Origin: Bacteroidales bacterium
GTDB lineage: Bacteria > Bacteroidota > Bacteroidia > Bacteroidales > F082
Direction of reading: 5' to 3'
Assembly (NCBI GenBank): GCA_016936355.1
Contig: JAFGYB010000066.1
Location: 1 to 64,000 of the forward strand
Length of the DNA stretch: 64,000 nt
The translations under genes were made by a program, and so were the position numbers. The stretch's first letter is position 1. The number at the start of each line of letters is the position of its first letter. This document shows positions 44,302-52,029 of this stretch, in pieces. The notes under the pieces were generated by a model. The model ran no database searches. It was not told the origin of the DNA and worked only from the letters and a program-made list of their open reading frames with translations.

Positions 44302-44331
44302 AGAATTTAGCCTCAGTACAGGATAAATTCT
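44302..44331. terminator. Weak bidirectional hairpin between nuoN and orphan gene
   Basis: AGAATTTA (44302-44309) pairs with TAAATTCT (44324-44331), 14-nt loop. It lies between convergent genes. AU-only pairs make it weak. Confidence 0.35.
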
Positions 44332-44377
44332 TGAATTTCATAGAAATTAGGTTGAAAGATTTTTCCGGAAAGGAGCC

Positions 44378-44881
44378 TCAATACTGAACCACTTGCTCGT
44401 AGTATCTCAGTCCATTTTGATTGGATATGCTTTTAATGAAATCGTCAAAAAGCATCGTATAAATAGTTTGAAAGGAAACCTTTTTTGGGGGAAAAATCTT
44501 GGGATTGTGCAGGTCCATCATGCGTTTGGCATAGTTGCGTGCCACCATTTCACGACTGATGTCTTTGCGGTAAACATTTTCCTGCTGACCCTGTAAAAAA
44601 TTCTGCGCAATTTTTTCGCTAACAAATTGTACCCTTCGGGGCAGGTCTTCGTCGTATATGGTTTTCAATTCTTCTTTATCATCAAAACCTGCATAGTGTA
44701 GTGCTTTGTGTCTTTTTAATTTCTTGCTGATACGCAACAGGGTGTCGATAGCATTCTCTGCCGGCTGCGTGAAGGTTTCCTCCACAAAACGCTCCAATTC
44801 ATTCCATTTGACAACGAAAGAAGGTTTCTCAGGATGTGTAAGGGTGGAATTATCGGTTTGAGTATATGTTTCCTGTTTCAT
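44378..44881 (-). CDS. Conserved-looking cytosolic protein of unknown function
   Basis: 167 aa from the ATG at 44881 (MKQETYTQTDNST); a frame six codons longer is possible. Mostly alpha-helical, charged and Cys-free, without signal or membrane segments. Notable stretches are LLRISKKLKRHKALHYAGFDDKEELK and AKRMMDLHNPKIFPPKKVSF. I recognise no family. It has an exact TAnnTTTG promoter (44925-44932) and good coding character, so it is a real gene. It is convergent with nuoN and divergent from the glycosyltransferase gene; context gives no clue to function. Confidence 0.7.
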   Translation of the reverse strand: MKQETYTQTDNSTLTHPEKPSFVVKWNELERFVEETFTQPAENAIDTLLRISKKLKRHKALHYAGFDDKEELKTIYDEDLPRRVQFVSEKIAQNFLQGQQENVYRKDISREMVARNYAKRMMDLHNPKIFPPKKVSFQTIYTMLFDDFIKSISNQNGLRYYEQVVQY

Positions 44882-44924
44882 GCAAAAAATTTTTCTCAAT
44901 TTTCGGTGCTTTTTGATAAGCGCA

Positions 44925-44932
44925 CAAAAATA
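44925..44932 (-). promoter_or_regulatory. -7 element of orphan gene 44378-44881
   Basis: TATTTTTG on the minus strand, exact match, 43 nt from the start codon. Confidence 0.65.
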
Positions 44933-45110
44933 CAGAAGTTATCCTATAGCAAATCAAAACAAAATTTCTGCCAAAACCGCCATTTTCTGATTTTTTTTAC
45001 AAACTTTTAACAGGATTTACCACTTTTATATCATAAATCAGTGATTCTTAGTAAACTAATATTGGAGGAAATTTTAATGGAAATCTAATATGATTCCGAA
45101 GGAAATTGGA

Positions 45111-45118
45111 TAATTTTG
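45111..45118 (+). promoter_or_regulatory. -7 element of GT28-like gene
   Basis: TAATTTTG, exact match, only 8 nt before the ATG at 45127. The mRNA would have almost no leader. Confidence 0.55.
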
Positions 45119-45126
45119 ATGTCAAG

Positions 45127-46212
45127 ATGACAAAACAGAAAACCATATTAATTTGCCCCATGGACTGGGGACTGGGCCATGCCACAAGAGTAGTACCCAT
45201 TATTGAAGTGTTGTTGGAGGAAGGTGCGCGGGTAATTATCGGGGCCGATAACAAACCCTTGGCATTTCTCAAACATCGATTTCCACAGTGTGAATCAGTA
45301 AAGATTCCTGGTTTTCAGCCTTCGTATCAAAAAAAAGGTTCTCTGGCACTGAAAATGACTGCTGACATTCCACAAATGCTGATTGAATCCAAAAAAGCAC
45401 ACGATTTGCTGGAGAAAATTATTAAGAAAATGAACGTGGATGCGGTAATTTCCGATAGCCGCTACGAACTGTATTCCAATCGGGTTCCTACCATTTTTAT
45501 TACCCATCAGCTGAGAATTCAAACGCAGGGGCTCCTGGCCGCTACCCGAACAACACTTCAGAGTATACTGTATGGCTTTATTAAAAAGCACAACGAGGTC
45601 TGGATTCCGGACTTTGAAACCGAACCCAACCTGTCGGGCGAATTATCACATGTGAAAAGATTCCCTGCCAAGAAAGTTTATTTTATTGGTCCGCTCAGCC
45701 GGTTTCAGAAACTAAAGAATGTGGTTCCCTCCGGAAAAAAATACGATGTTTTGTGTATTATGTCGGGGCCAGAACCCCAGCGTACCATGCTGGAAGACAT
45801 TTTTATGAAACAGGCGTTGGAAACCCAGTTGAAAACACTGATCTTATCGGGTAAACCCGGTGAGAATTCGATGGTTATTAAAGAAAATGTGGAAATACGT
45901 TCTCATGTTTCGGATGAAGAAATGGCTTCACTGATTTTGTCGGCAGGCTTGGTGATCAGCCGTTCCGGCTATACCACCCTGATGGATCTGGCTACCCTGG
46001 GCAAAAAAGCTGTTTACATTCCCACACCGGGGCAACCCGAACAAATTTACCTGGCTGATCGGTTGAAACAGCTGGGGTTGTACTACACCGTATCACAAAA
46101 GAATTTTGATCTCCCGACTGCTTTTCAACAGGCGAATCAGTACGACGGGATGGAAGTGGATAACAATTATACCTTGCTGAAGGAGCGATTGGTCAAACTT
46201 CTGGAGTCCTAA
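45127..46212 (+). CDS. GT28/MurG-like glycosyltransferase
   Basis: 361 aa from the ATG at 45127; the earlier TTG at 45106 lies in the promoter. GT-B fold: an N-terminal glycine-rich loop in CPMDWGLGHATRVVPIIEVL, and a C-terminal nucleotide-sugar site with VISRSGYTTLMDLATLGKKAVYIPTPGQPEQIYLADRL, the pattern seen in MurG-type enzymes. No membrane segment, so it is cytosolic or peripheral. MurG itself would have a different acceptor loop and would sit in the dcw cluster, so this is a paralog of unknown acceptor, perhaps for lipid or cell-envelope glycans. Confidence 0.85.
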   Translation: MTKQKTILICPMDWGLGHATRVVPIIEVLLEEGARVIIGADNKPLAFLKHRFPQCESVKIPGFQPSYQKKGSLALKMTADIPQMLIESKKAHDLLEKIIKKMNVDAVISDSRYELYSNRVPTIFITHQLRIQTQGLLAATRTTLQSILYGFIKKHNEVWIPDFETEPNLSGELSHVKRFPAKKVYFIGPLSRFQKLKNVVPSGKKYDVLCIMSGPEPQRTMLEDIFMKQALETQLKTLILSGKPGENSMVIKENVEIRSHVSDEEMASLILSAGLVISRSGYTTLMDLATLGKKAVYIPTPGQPEQIYLADRLKQLGLYYTVSQKNFDLPTAFQQANQYDGMEVDNNYTLLKERLVKLLES

Positions 46213-46240
46213 CCTTTTTTCTTTCAATCGGATAATTTTC

Positions 46241-46248
46241 TACATTTG
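46241..46248 (+). promoter_or_regulatory. -7 element of hybrid-kinase gene
   Basis: TACATTTG, exact match, 17 nt before the ATG at 46266. Confidence 0.6.
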
Positions 46249-46265
46249 AAGTATAATCTGTGCGT

Positions 46266-48065
46266 ATGTTGAAAATGAGAGGACGTTACGTAATTTTTCT
46301 TTCTGCAGTCCTGTTTCTTGTATGCAGTCAATTGCAGGCCGGTGAGCAACAAAAGGAACAGGTGCCTGACACTAATGTGGTTTCTGTAGCAGGTGCTTTA
46401 AAGCTGACATCGGATCAGCCTGCCGAAGCTCTTAAAGAAGCGCAAAAGGCGTTGCTGATTCCTGATGCAACATTTTCAAGAAAACAAAAAGTAGCCTTTT
46501 TTCAAAAGCTCGCCACCGCTTTTCAGGAAAAAGGTCATTACAAGGAAGCCTATTTTTGTCTGAAAGCCGTTGATAGCCTGGAATTGTTACCTCCCGAGAA
46601 CCTCTCGGTTGCCAAAACCGAAAGCCAAAGCAACTGGCCGGTTTATTTGCTCTATTTGTTTCTGATTGTTTTTCTGCTGCTTGTAGTCTATGTGTATGTA
46701 AGTCTGCGCAGCCGAAATCTGCAGTTAAGCAGCTTAAAATCAGAGCATGAAAAGCTGTTGCAAGAACAGAATAAACTACAGAAAGAGTTGCAGACAAAAA
46801 TTGAAGAAGAAAATGAAGGACTCCAGAAACAACTGGATCAACTGAAAAGTGAGGAACTGGTACTAAAATCTTCTTTGCAAAAGGTGGAAAAGTCCAGTTA
46901 TTTACGCAACGCTTTTATTGCCAACCTGGGTTTTGATGTGCGTACTTCGCTGACCGGAATCATTGGTTTTGCCAATATGCTGGAAACCGAGTTGGCTGTG
47001 AAGGAAAACAGGGATCTGTATATTTTTGCTTCCAGTATTGAAAAAAGCGGTAACCGGTTGCTGCGTTTGCTGAGTAACGTAATTGACCTGTCTGCAGTGG
47101 AAGCCCATACGATGGAGTTTGTTGCTACTCCGCTGGATCTGAATGGTGTGATGGGTAGCATTTACCAAAAATTTTCCGATCAAGCCAGGGATAAGAATCT
47201 GATATTTAAGTTTAAAGAAGATAAGGAATTACCTGCTGTTTTTGCTGATGAGAAGGCGCTGGAGAAAGTTCTGGAGCAGGTTACTGATAATGCGGTAAGA
47301 TACACAGAGCAAGGGTTTGTGACGCTTTCGGCCTATTACAATGTGGAAAAAGAAATGAATGTAATAGAGGTTAAGGACACAGGCCCGGGTATGGACCGGA
47401 AAATTAAACAATTGATTTTTAGTTCGGTTGATCCGGAAACAGCTGATTTTGTCAATTACGGAACGGGTACGGGTATTGGTTTGAAACTGGCCCGCAGACT
47501 GCTGATGGCTATGCATGGAAAGATGGAATTGATCTCCAATCAGGGGGAGGGAACTATAGTGCAGATCTTTTTGCCCTGCAGTGAAAAAACAGCGGCAGCT
47601 ACCGTTAAGGATGTTTCTGTAGAGGATGCAGAAGTAGTCGAATTTGCCGAAAAGCTCGACCTGTTTGTCTTGGAAGACGACCGGATGAATCGGTTGATTC
47701 TGGATAAGATGCTCAAAAAACTGGGAGATGTGGAACTGGCTGTAGATGGAACTGATTGTCTTGAAAAAGTAAAGAATTCAGTGGCAAAAGGCCGGTTTTA
47801 TCAAGTCATGATTTTCGATATCAACCTTCCCGATGAATGGGATGGTGTGATGCTGATGAAAGAGATCCGGAACAGGTATCCCGAATATCGAAACATTCCT
47901 TTTATTGCTCAAACTGCTTATGCCATGGAAGGCGACAAGGAACGGTTCCTGGCCGAAGGATTCGATAGTTATCTTTCCAAGCCCATTGACAGGAATGAGC
48001 TTTTTGCTGTAATTCAGCAGCAGATGGCTATCTATGAAGTGAAAAATAAAACTTCGGTTTCCTGA
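46266..48065 (+). CDS. Hybrid sensor kinase-like protein lacking the phosphoacceptor His
   Basis: 599 aa from the ATG at 46266 (a GTG two codons earlier is possible). Signal peptide, a short periplasmic TPR-like helical region (about 25-110), one membrane helix (about 120-145), coiled coil (about 150-210), HisKA-like and ATPase domains, and a receiver (about 465-590). The H-box reads ANLGFDVRTSLTGIIGF where kinases have ...SHEIRTPL...: His is Phe (codon 46932-46934) and Pro is Ser. N-box (VTDNAVRYTEQG), DTGPGM and GTGIGL remain. The receiver is complete (MIFDINLP, QTAY, SKP). It cannot autophosphorylate normally; it may be an ATP-responsive scaffold or be phosphorylated by another kinase. Confidence 0.88.
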   Translation: MLKMRGRYVIFLSAVLFLVCSQLQAGEQQKEQVPDTNVVSVAGALKLTSDQPAEALKEAQKALLIPDATFSRKQKVAFFQKLATAFQEKGHYKEAYFCLKAVDSLELLPPENLSVAKTESQSNWPVYLLYLFLIVFLLLVVYVYVSLRSRNLQLSSLKSEHEKLLQEQNKLQKELQTKIEEENEGLQKQLDQLKSEELVLKSSLQKVEKSSYLRNAFIANLGFDVRTSLTGIIGFANMLETELAVKENRDLYIFASSIEKSGNRLLRLLSNVIDLSAVEAHTMEFVATPLDLNGVMGSIYQKFSDQARDKNLIFKFKEDKELPAVFADEKALEKVLEQVTDNAVRYTEQGFVTLSAYYNVEKEMNVIEVKDTGPGMDRKIKQLIFSSVDPETADFVNYGTGTGIGLKLARRLLMAMHGKMELISNQGEGTIVQIFLPCSEKTAAATVKDVSVEDAEVVEFAEKLDLFVLEDDRMNRLILDKMLKKLGDVELAVDGTDCLEKVKNSVAKGRFYQVMIFDINLPDEWDGVMLMKEIRNRYPEYRNIPFIAQTAYAMEGDKERFLAEGFDSYLSKPIDRNELFAVIQQQMAIYEVKNKTSVS

Positions 48066-48072
48066 TGAGCTT

Positions 48073-49047
48073 TTAAAAACTTCGTTGGTAAATATCTTCC
48101 GCCAGTTGTCTTAATCGGATCATCTGTTTCGGATCAAGTGAAACTTCCTGCAAGTATTTCATCGCCTGATTGTAATGGGCTTCCATTTGATTTTCGGTAT
48201 CTTCCGGTATGGAAAGCTGGTGGTACAGATCAATCATACGGTTGATCTTGACATCGGGATTTGTTTCTCTGAAGGTGGTTTTTATTTCTTCTTTTTCTTT
48301 CTCCCCCGATTTTTCCATGGCTTTACACAACAAATAAGTCTTTTTGTTTTGCAGGATATCTCCGCCAATTTTTTTGCCAAATGTTTTTTGGTCCCCAAAT
48401 GAATCGAGATAATCGTCTTTAATCTGAAATGCCAGCCCCAGGTTCATTCCCAATTGATATATTTTTTTCTGATTAGCTTCAGAGGCTCCGCCAATCACAG
48501 CACCTATTTGCAAAGCAGCAGCCAGTAAGACAGACGTTTTCAACCGGATCATTTCCATGTATTCCTTCAACGAAATTTCTTCCCTGTCCTCAAAATCCAC
48601 ATCCTGTTGCTCTCCTTCAATTACTTCCATAGCTGTCTTTTTGAATACGGGAAGGATGTCTGTATGATGCTTTGAATGACTCAATAGATCATAAGCCTGA
48701 ATCAGCATGGCATCACCGGTAAGAATCGCTTTGTTGATGCCGAATTTGTGGTGTACGGTTTCCACATTACGTCGCAAATCAGCTTCATCAATAATGTCGT
48801 CATGCACCAACGTAAAATTGTGGTAAATTTCAATGGCAGATGCTGCTGACAAGGCTTCACGTGCCGAACCGCCAAAAGCCTCACAGGCGGTCAGCAACAA
48901 CACCGGCCTGATCCTTTTGGCTTTGGTTTTCATAATCTGCATAGCAGGTTCGAGCAAAATATCAGGGAAACCTTCAAATGCCTTTTCGAATAAGTATTCT
49001 TCAAATAATGTTTTCAATTCCTGCGCAGAATGTTGTGCTGTGCTCAT
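48073..49047 (-). CDS. Short-chain polyprenyl diphosphate synthase
   Basis: 324 aa trans-prenyltransferase condensing IPP with allylic diphosphates. The first Asp-rich motif is LVHDDIIDEADLRR and the second is FQIKDDYLDSFGD. An aromatic Phe five residues before the first motif (FTLVHDD) predicts a short product, farnesyl or geranylgeranyl diphosphate. The motif lacks the two-residue insertion of classical bacterial FPP synthase, so GGPP is plausible. Third gene of the mevalonate cluster, 9 bp behind the mevalonate kinase gene, so it uses the IPP made by that pathway. No clear terminator separates it from the convergent kinase gene. Confidence 0.94.
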   Translation of the reverse strand: MSTAQHSAQELKTLFEEYLFEKAFEGFPDILLEPAMQIMKTKAKRIRPVLLLTACEAFGGSAREALSAASAIEIYHNFTLVHDDIIDEADLRRNVETVHHKFGINKAILTGDAMLIQAYDLLSHSKHHTDILPVFKKTAMEVIEGEQQDVDFEDREEISLKEYMEMIRLKTSVLLAAALQIGAVIGGASEANQKKIYQLGMNLGLAFQIKDDYLDSFGDQKTFGKKIGGDILQNKKTYLLCKAMEKSGEKEKEEIKTTFRETNPDVKINRMIDLYHQLSIPEDTENQMEAHYNQAMKYLQEVSLDPKQMIRLRQLAEDIYQRSF

Positions 49048-49056
49048 GGGTTAAGG

Positions 49057-49953
49057 TTAAAAATTCTGGATCAAGTAAATCGGGTGGTTATGTATTATTT
49101 TTTCTGTTGCTTTAAAATCACGGGTGAAGCCCAGAATCATGCCTCCACCGCCTGAACCACAAAGTTTCAGTGAAAAAATGTCTTCTTTTAATCCCTGTTT
49201 CCATAGTTCCTCCAACCCTTTTGGTATCATGGGTTTGAATAATTCAAGACTCAGTTGCGACAACTCATGGATAGCCGGGAAAAACGTTTTTGTCTTGTTG
49301 CTGAGCCAGGAAGAAATACATTCACGGTTGACAGGAACTATTTCCTTTTCAATACGGTTGAGGTAGGAAGCCTCTTTACACTGATGCGTGAAATAGTTAA
49401 CCAGGGGCTGCGTTTCACCAATCTGCTGGCTGTCAATCAGGAAAAAAGTGTTGGTCCCGGATGATTTTATCTGTTCCACCGTTGTGATTTCTTCCGGTCC
49501 TTTGATCCACAGGGGTTTTTGTATGTAGCTGACCAGCGGATCCAAGCCTGAACTCTTTCCGTGGAAGAAAGATTCCAGTTCCGAAAAAATGCCCTTTAAC
49601 CGGATCAGGTCATCGGTTTTTTCAAGGGCATAACGTTCATATACAGCTGCTACTAATGACCCGGAGCTGCCCAGTCCGTAACCAATGGGAATGTTGGTTT
49701 CAAAGGCGAGTCCGTTATTCAGATCATTTTCAAGATTTTCGAGGTTCAGCGAAAACTTGTCTGTATGTTTTTTCAGGAAATGCAGAAACTGACTCAGATA
49801 CTTTTGGGATGCCAGATGAACCGGTTCTCCGGTGGATTGTATGAACCGACCGGAACGATCAAAATAGGGTATGCTCAATGCCTGGGAACCAACCATCAGG
49901 CTGTATTCACCAAACATCAGGATCTTCGCAGCAAAACTTTTCCCTGTGATCAT
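49057..49953 (-). CDS. GHMP kinase, probable mevalonate kinase
   Basis: 298 aa. GHMP-family ATP loop IGYGLGSSGSLVAAVYERY (about 92-110), N-terminal substrate region AKILMFGEYSLMVGSQAL and C-terminal LCGSGGGGMILGFT. Neighbours (diphosphomevalonate decarboxylase upstream, overlapping by 4 bp; prenyl synthase downstream) make mevalonate kinase or phosphomevalonate kinase the likely reaction; the two cannot be separated with confidence by eye. Cytosolic. Confidence 0.86.
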   Translation of the reverse strand: MITGKSFAAKILMFGEYSLMVGSQALSIPYFDRSGRFIQSTGEPVHLASQKYLSQFLHFLKKHTDKFSLNLENLENDLNNGLAFETNIPIGYGLGSSGSLVAAVYERYALEKTDDLIRLKGIFSELESFFHGKSSGLDPLVSYIQKPLWIKGPEEITTVEQIKSSGTNTFFLIDSQQIGETQPLVNYFTHQCKEASYLNRIEKEIVPVNRECISSWLSNKTKTFFPAIHELSQLSLELFKPMIPKGLEELWKQGLKEDIFSLKLCGSGGGGMILGFTRDFKATEKIIHNHPIYLIQNF

Positions 49954-51029
49954 GATGTTATTTTTTGAGGGCCTTCACCCAGTTCGTCTTCAATCCACCC
50001 CCGGTTCCCGGTATGTTTACTCAATTCCTGATTCAGGAAATCATGCACCAGCTCCTTCGCTGAAAGCGGATACAACATGTGCACATTGGGACCGGCATCC
50101 AGGGTAAAGCAAACGGGTGTGCCGGTAGACATTCTGAATTCCTGAATTTTACTGATGATCTGCAATGTTTCCGGTTTCATCAGCAAAAAGGAAGGATTCG
50201 AAGTCATCATCATAGCGTGAAGAGTAAGTGCTTCCGATTCCGTGATGCGGATAAACGTTTCCAGGTCACCCGATTGAAGCGCAGTAAGTAAAATTTTTAA
50301 ATTTTCTCGTGCCTGCCCAAATCGTTCTGTGGCAAACGGATGGTTATTCATCAACGCGTGTCCGGCCCGGCTGGACACTTTTTTGGCCCCGGTTTCTACC
50401 AATAGAATGGTGTCCTGAAAATGTTGAAATTCAGGGTGTACCTTGCCTTTTACCGGAACAGCATAAAGGTTCGTTGTGTTGTTTTGTGCCTGAGTTTCTC
50501 CCCAGATGGTATATCCCCCGTATACCGAACGACAGGCGCTTCCCGAACCCAGACGGGCAAGGAAGGAAGCCTTTTGAAAGAAATCTATGTCGTTGATCTG
50601 ATGGAAATAAGTACGTTCCAGATCACACAAGGTCAATGCGAGGGCGCTCATTCCCGATGCCGAAGAGGCAATGCCGGCAGAATGCGGAAACGTGTTTTCG
50701 GAATGGATCGTAAAATCCAGTTGTCTGATAAAAGGGAAAACCTCTGAAAGACTTTTAAAAAAAGATGTCGTTTTCTCGCCAAACGCAGCATTTGTTTTTC
50801 CGTTTAAAAGAAAGTCCACCGAAAATTTATTTCCCTTGGCAGGTCTATACTGCACCGTTGTTTGTGTGTGTGCCTTGTTCAGCGAAAAACTCAGTGAAGG
50901 GTTTTGCGGAATTTGATTTCCCTTTTTCCCCCAGTATTTAATCAGGGCAATGTTGGAGGGGCTTTTCCAGCCAATTTCCCCGGAAGGGGGGACGGAATTG
51001 AATTTTAAATCGGGGTTCGTATACTGCAT
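49950..51029 (-). CDS. mvaD: Diphosphomevalonate decarboxylase
   Basis: 359 aa. It makes isopentenyl diphosphate from mevalonate 5-diphosphate with ATP. Characteristic stretches are WKSPSNIALIKYWGK near the N-terminus, FPHSAGIASSASGMSALAL (phosphate loop) and RLGSGSACRSVYGGYTIWG (containing the catalytic Arg). The C-terminal TLDAGPNVHMLYP carries the catalytic Asp. First gene of the mevalonate cluster. Its leader contains an inverted repeat (51039-51065). Confidence 0.95.
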   Translation of the reverse strand: MQYTNPDLKFNSVPPSGEIGWKSPSNIALIKYWGKKGNQIPQNPSLSFSLNKAHTQTTVQYRPAKGNKFSVDFLLNGKTNAAFGEKTTSFFKSLSEVFPFIRQLDFTIHSENTFPHSAGIASSASGMSALALTLCDLERTYFHQINDIDFFQKASFLARLGSGSACRSVYGGYTIWGETQAQNNTTNLYAVPVKGKVHPEFQHFQDTILLVETGAKKVSSRAGHALMNNHPFATERFGQARENLKILLTALQSGDLETFIRITESEALTLHAMMMTSNPSFLLMKPETLQIISKIQEFRMSTGTPVCFTLDAGPNVHMLYPLSAKELVHDFLNQELSKHTGNRGWIEDELGEGPQKITS

Positions 51030-51038
51030 TAAAAATTG

Positions 51039-51065
51039 ATTTTCAATATTAAACCGATTGAAAAT
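51039..51065 (-). promoter_or_regulatory. Inverted repeat in mvaD leader
   Basis: ATTTTCAAT (51039-51047) and ATTGAAAAT (51057-51065) are perfect 9-bp arms with a 9-bp spacer, beginning 10 bp upstream of the mvaD start. Operator or leader hairpin. Confidence 0.4.
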
Positions 51066-51098
51066 ACATCGACAGGATGTGGGTGTAAAAATAACAAA

Positions 51099-51123
51099 AA
51101 AAGCAGGCCATTGGCCTGCTTTT
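51099..51123 (-). terminator. Terminator of rhodanese/porin operon
   Basis: AAAAGCAGGCC and GGCCTGCTTTT form an 11-bp GC-rich stem around a 3-nt loop, followed on the minus strand by a T-run. It lies 21 nt after the stop of the 51145-52026 gene. Confidence 0.85.
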
Positions 51124-51144
51124 CATACACTATAGAAAAGTTAG

Positions 51145-52026
51145 CTATCGCTGTGAGATCATAGGTTTTGCCAGGGGTTTCTTTGATAAAGGCATTCCGC
51201 TGTGTGTCCATGCCACATAGGCACCGTCGTAAAGCTTAACATTGGGCCAACCGAGGATGCCTTTGAGGGCTGCAAAAACTACCGAGGCCCTGATGCTGGT
51301 CTGGCAATACAGAACAATATTCTGATCTTTACTTAAGCCGTGTTCTGAAAGTATTTTCACGATTTCGTCTTTGGGCTTGAAAGAACCGTCTTTTTTCAAA
51401 ATACTCAGGTAATTCAGGTTGATGGCGCCGGGGATGTGTCCTTTGCTGTTTTCTGTTGTTCCCAAATATTCGTCGTTGGTTCGGCAGTCAACAATCACAT
51501 CGTTTTTAACCTGTTCCTTTTCCAGAATTGTATAAACGGAGGCGTTGACGTGGGGTGAAAATGTTGTTTTCTTTATACCTGTTGAGCTGGAAGTTACAGG
51601 AATTCTGGCTTTGCGCCAGTCTGTCAGATCCTTGTGTAGAATCCAGACATTTTTAACCCCCAGATATTTCAGGATCCAGTATACTCTTGATGAATATTTT
51701 TGTGAATTCTCGTCATAAACAACAAGGGTATTGGTTTCGCTGATACCATGATTCCCCATGATTTTAGCCAGTTCAGCAGAACCAAGAATCAAAGCCGGAA
51801 CCGGTCCCGTTTTGTAAAGCGTGGCATGAGGAATGTTTACAGCATTCTTGATGTGAAATGCATTGTACACATTGGATTTTCCTGCATCGATCACTTTCAG
51901 GTTCTTATCCGATTTGTACATTTTCATGAACTCAGTGGCCGATATGACCTGGGCGTTAGAAAAGTTGGAAATGAAAAGGAGTAAACTTCCGATGACTAAA
52001 TATTTGATTGATTTCATGTGATTCAT
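51145..52026 (-). CDS. Periplasmic two-domain sulfurtransferase (rhodanese)
   Basis: 293 aa with a signal peptide cleaved near SNAQV. The N-terminal rhodanese domain (about 30-145) is non-catalytic: the active position reads VVYDENSQKYSSRVYW. The C-terminal domain has the catalytic Cys241 in YCQTSIRASVVFAAL (CxxxxR type, unlike the CRKGVT/CGSGVT loop of classical thiosulfate and mercaptopyruvate sulfurtransferases). It transfers sulfane sulfur from thiosulfate, polysulfide or persulfides to a thiol acceptor. Last gene of the operon, 3 bp after the porin stop. A start three codons downstream is equally possible. Confidence 0.9.
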   Translation of the reverse strand: MNHMKSIKYLVIGSLLLFISNFSNAQVISATEFMKMYKSDKNLKVIDAGKSNVYNAFHIKNAVNIPHATLYKTGPVPALILGSAELAKIMGNHGISETNTLVVYDENSQKYSSRVYWILKYLGVKNVWILHKDLTDWRKARIPVTSSSTGIKKTTFSPHVNASVYTILEKEQVKNDVIVDCRTNDEYLGTTENSKGHIPGAINLNYLSILKKDGSFKPKDEIVKILSEHGLSKDQNIVLYCQTSIRASVVFAALKGILGWPNVKLYDGAYVAWTHSGMPLSKKPLAKPMISQR

Positions 52027-52029
52027 GTT

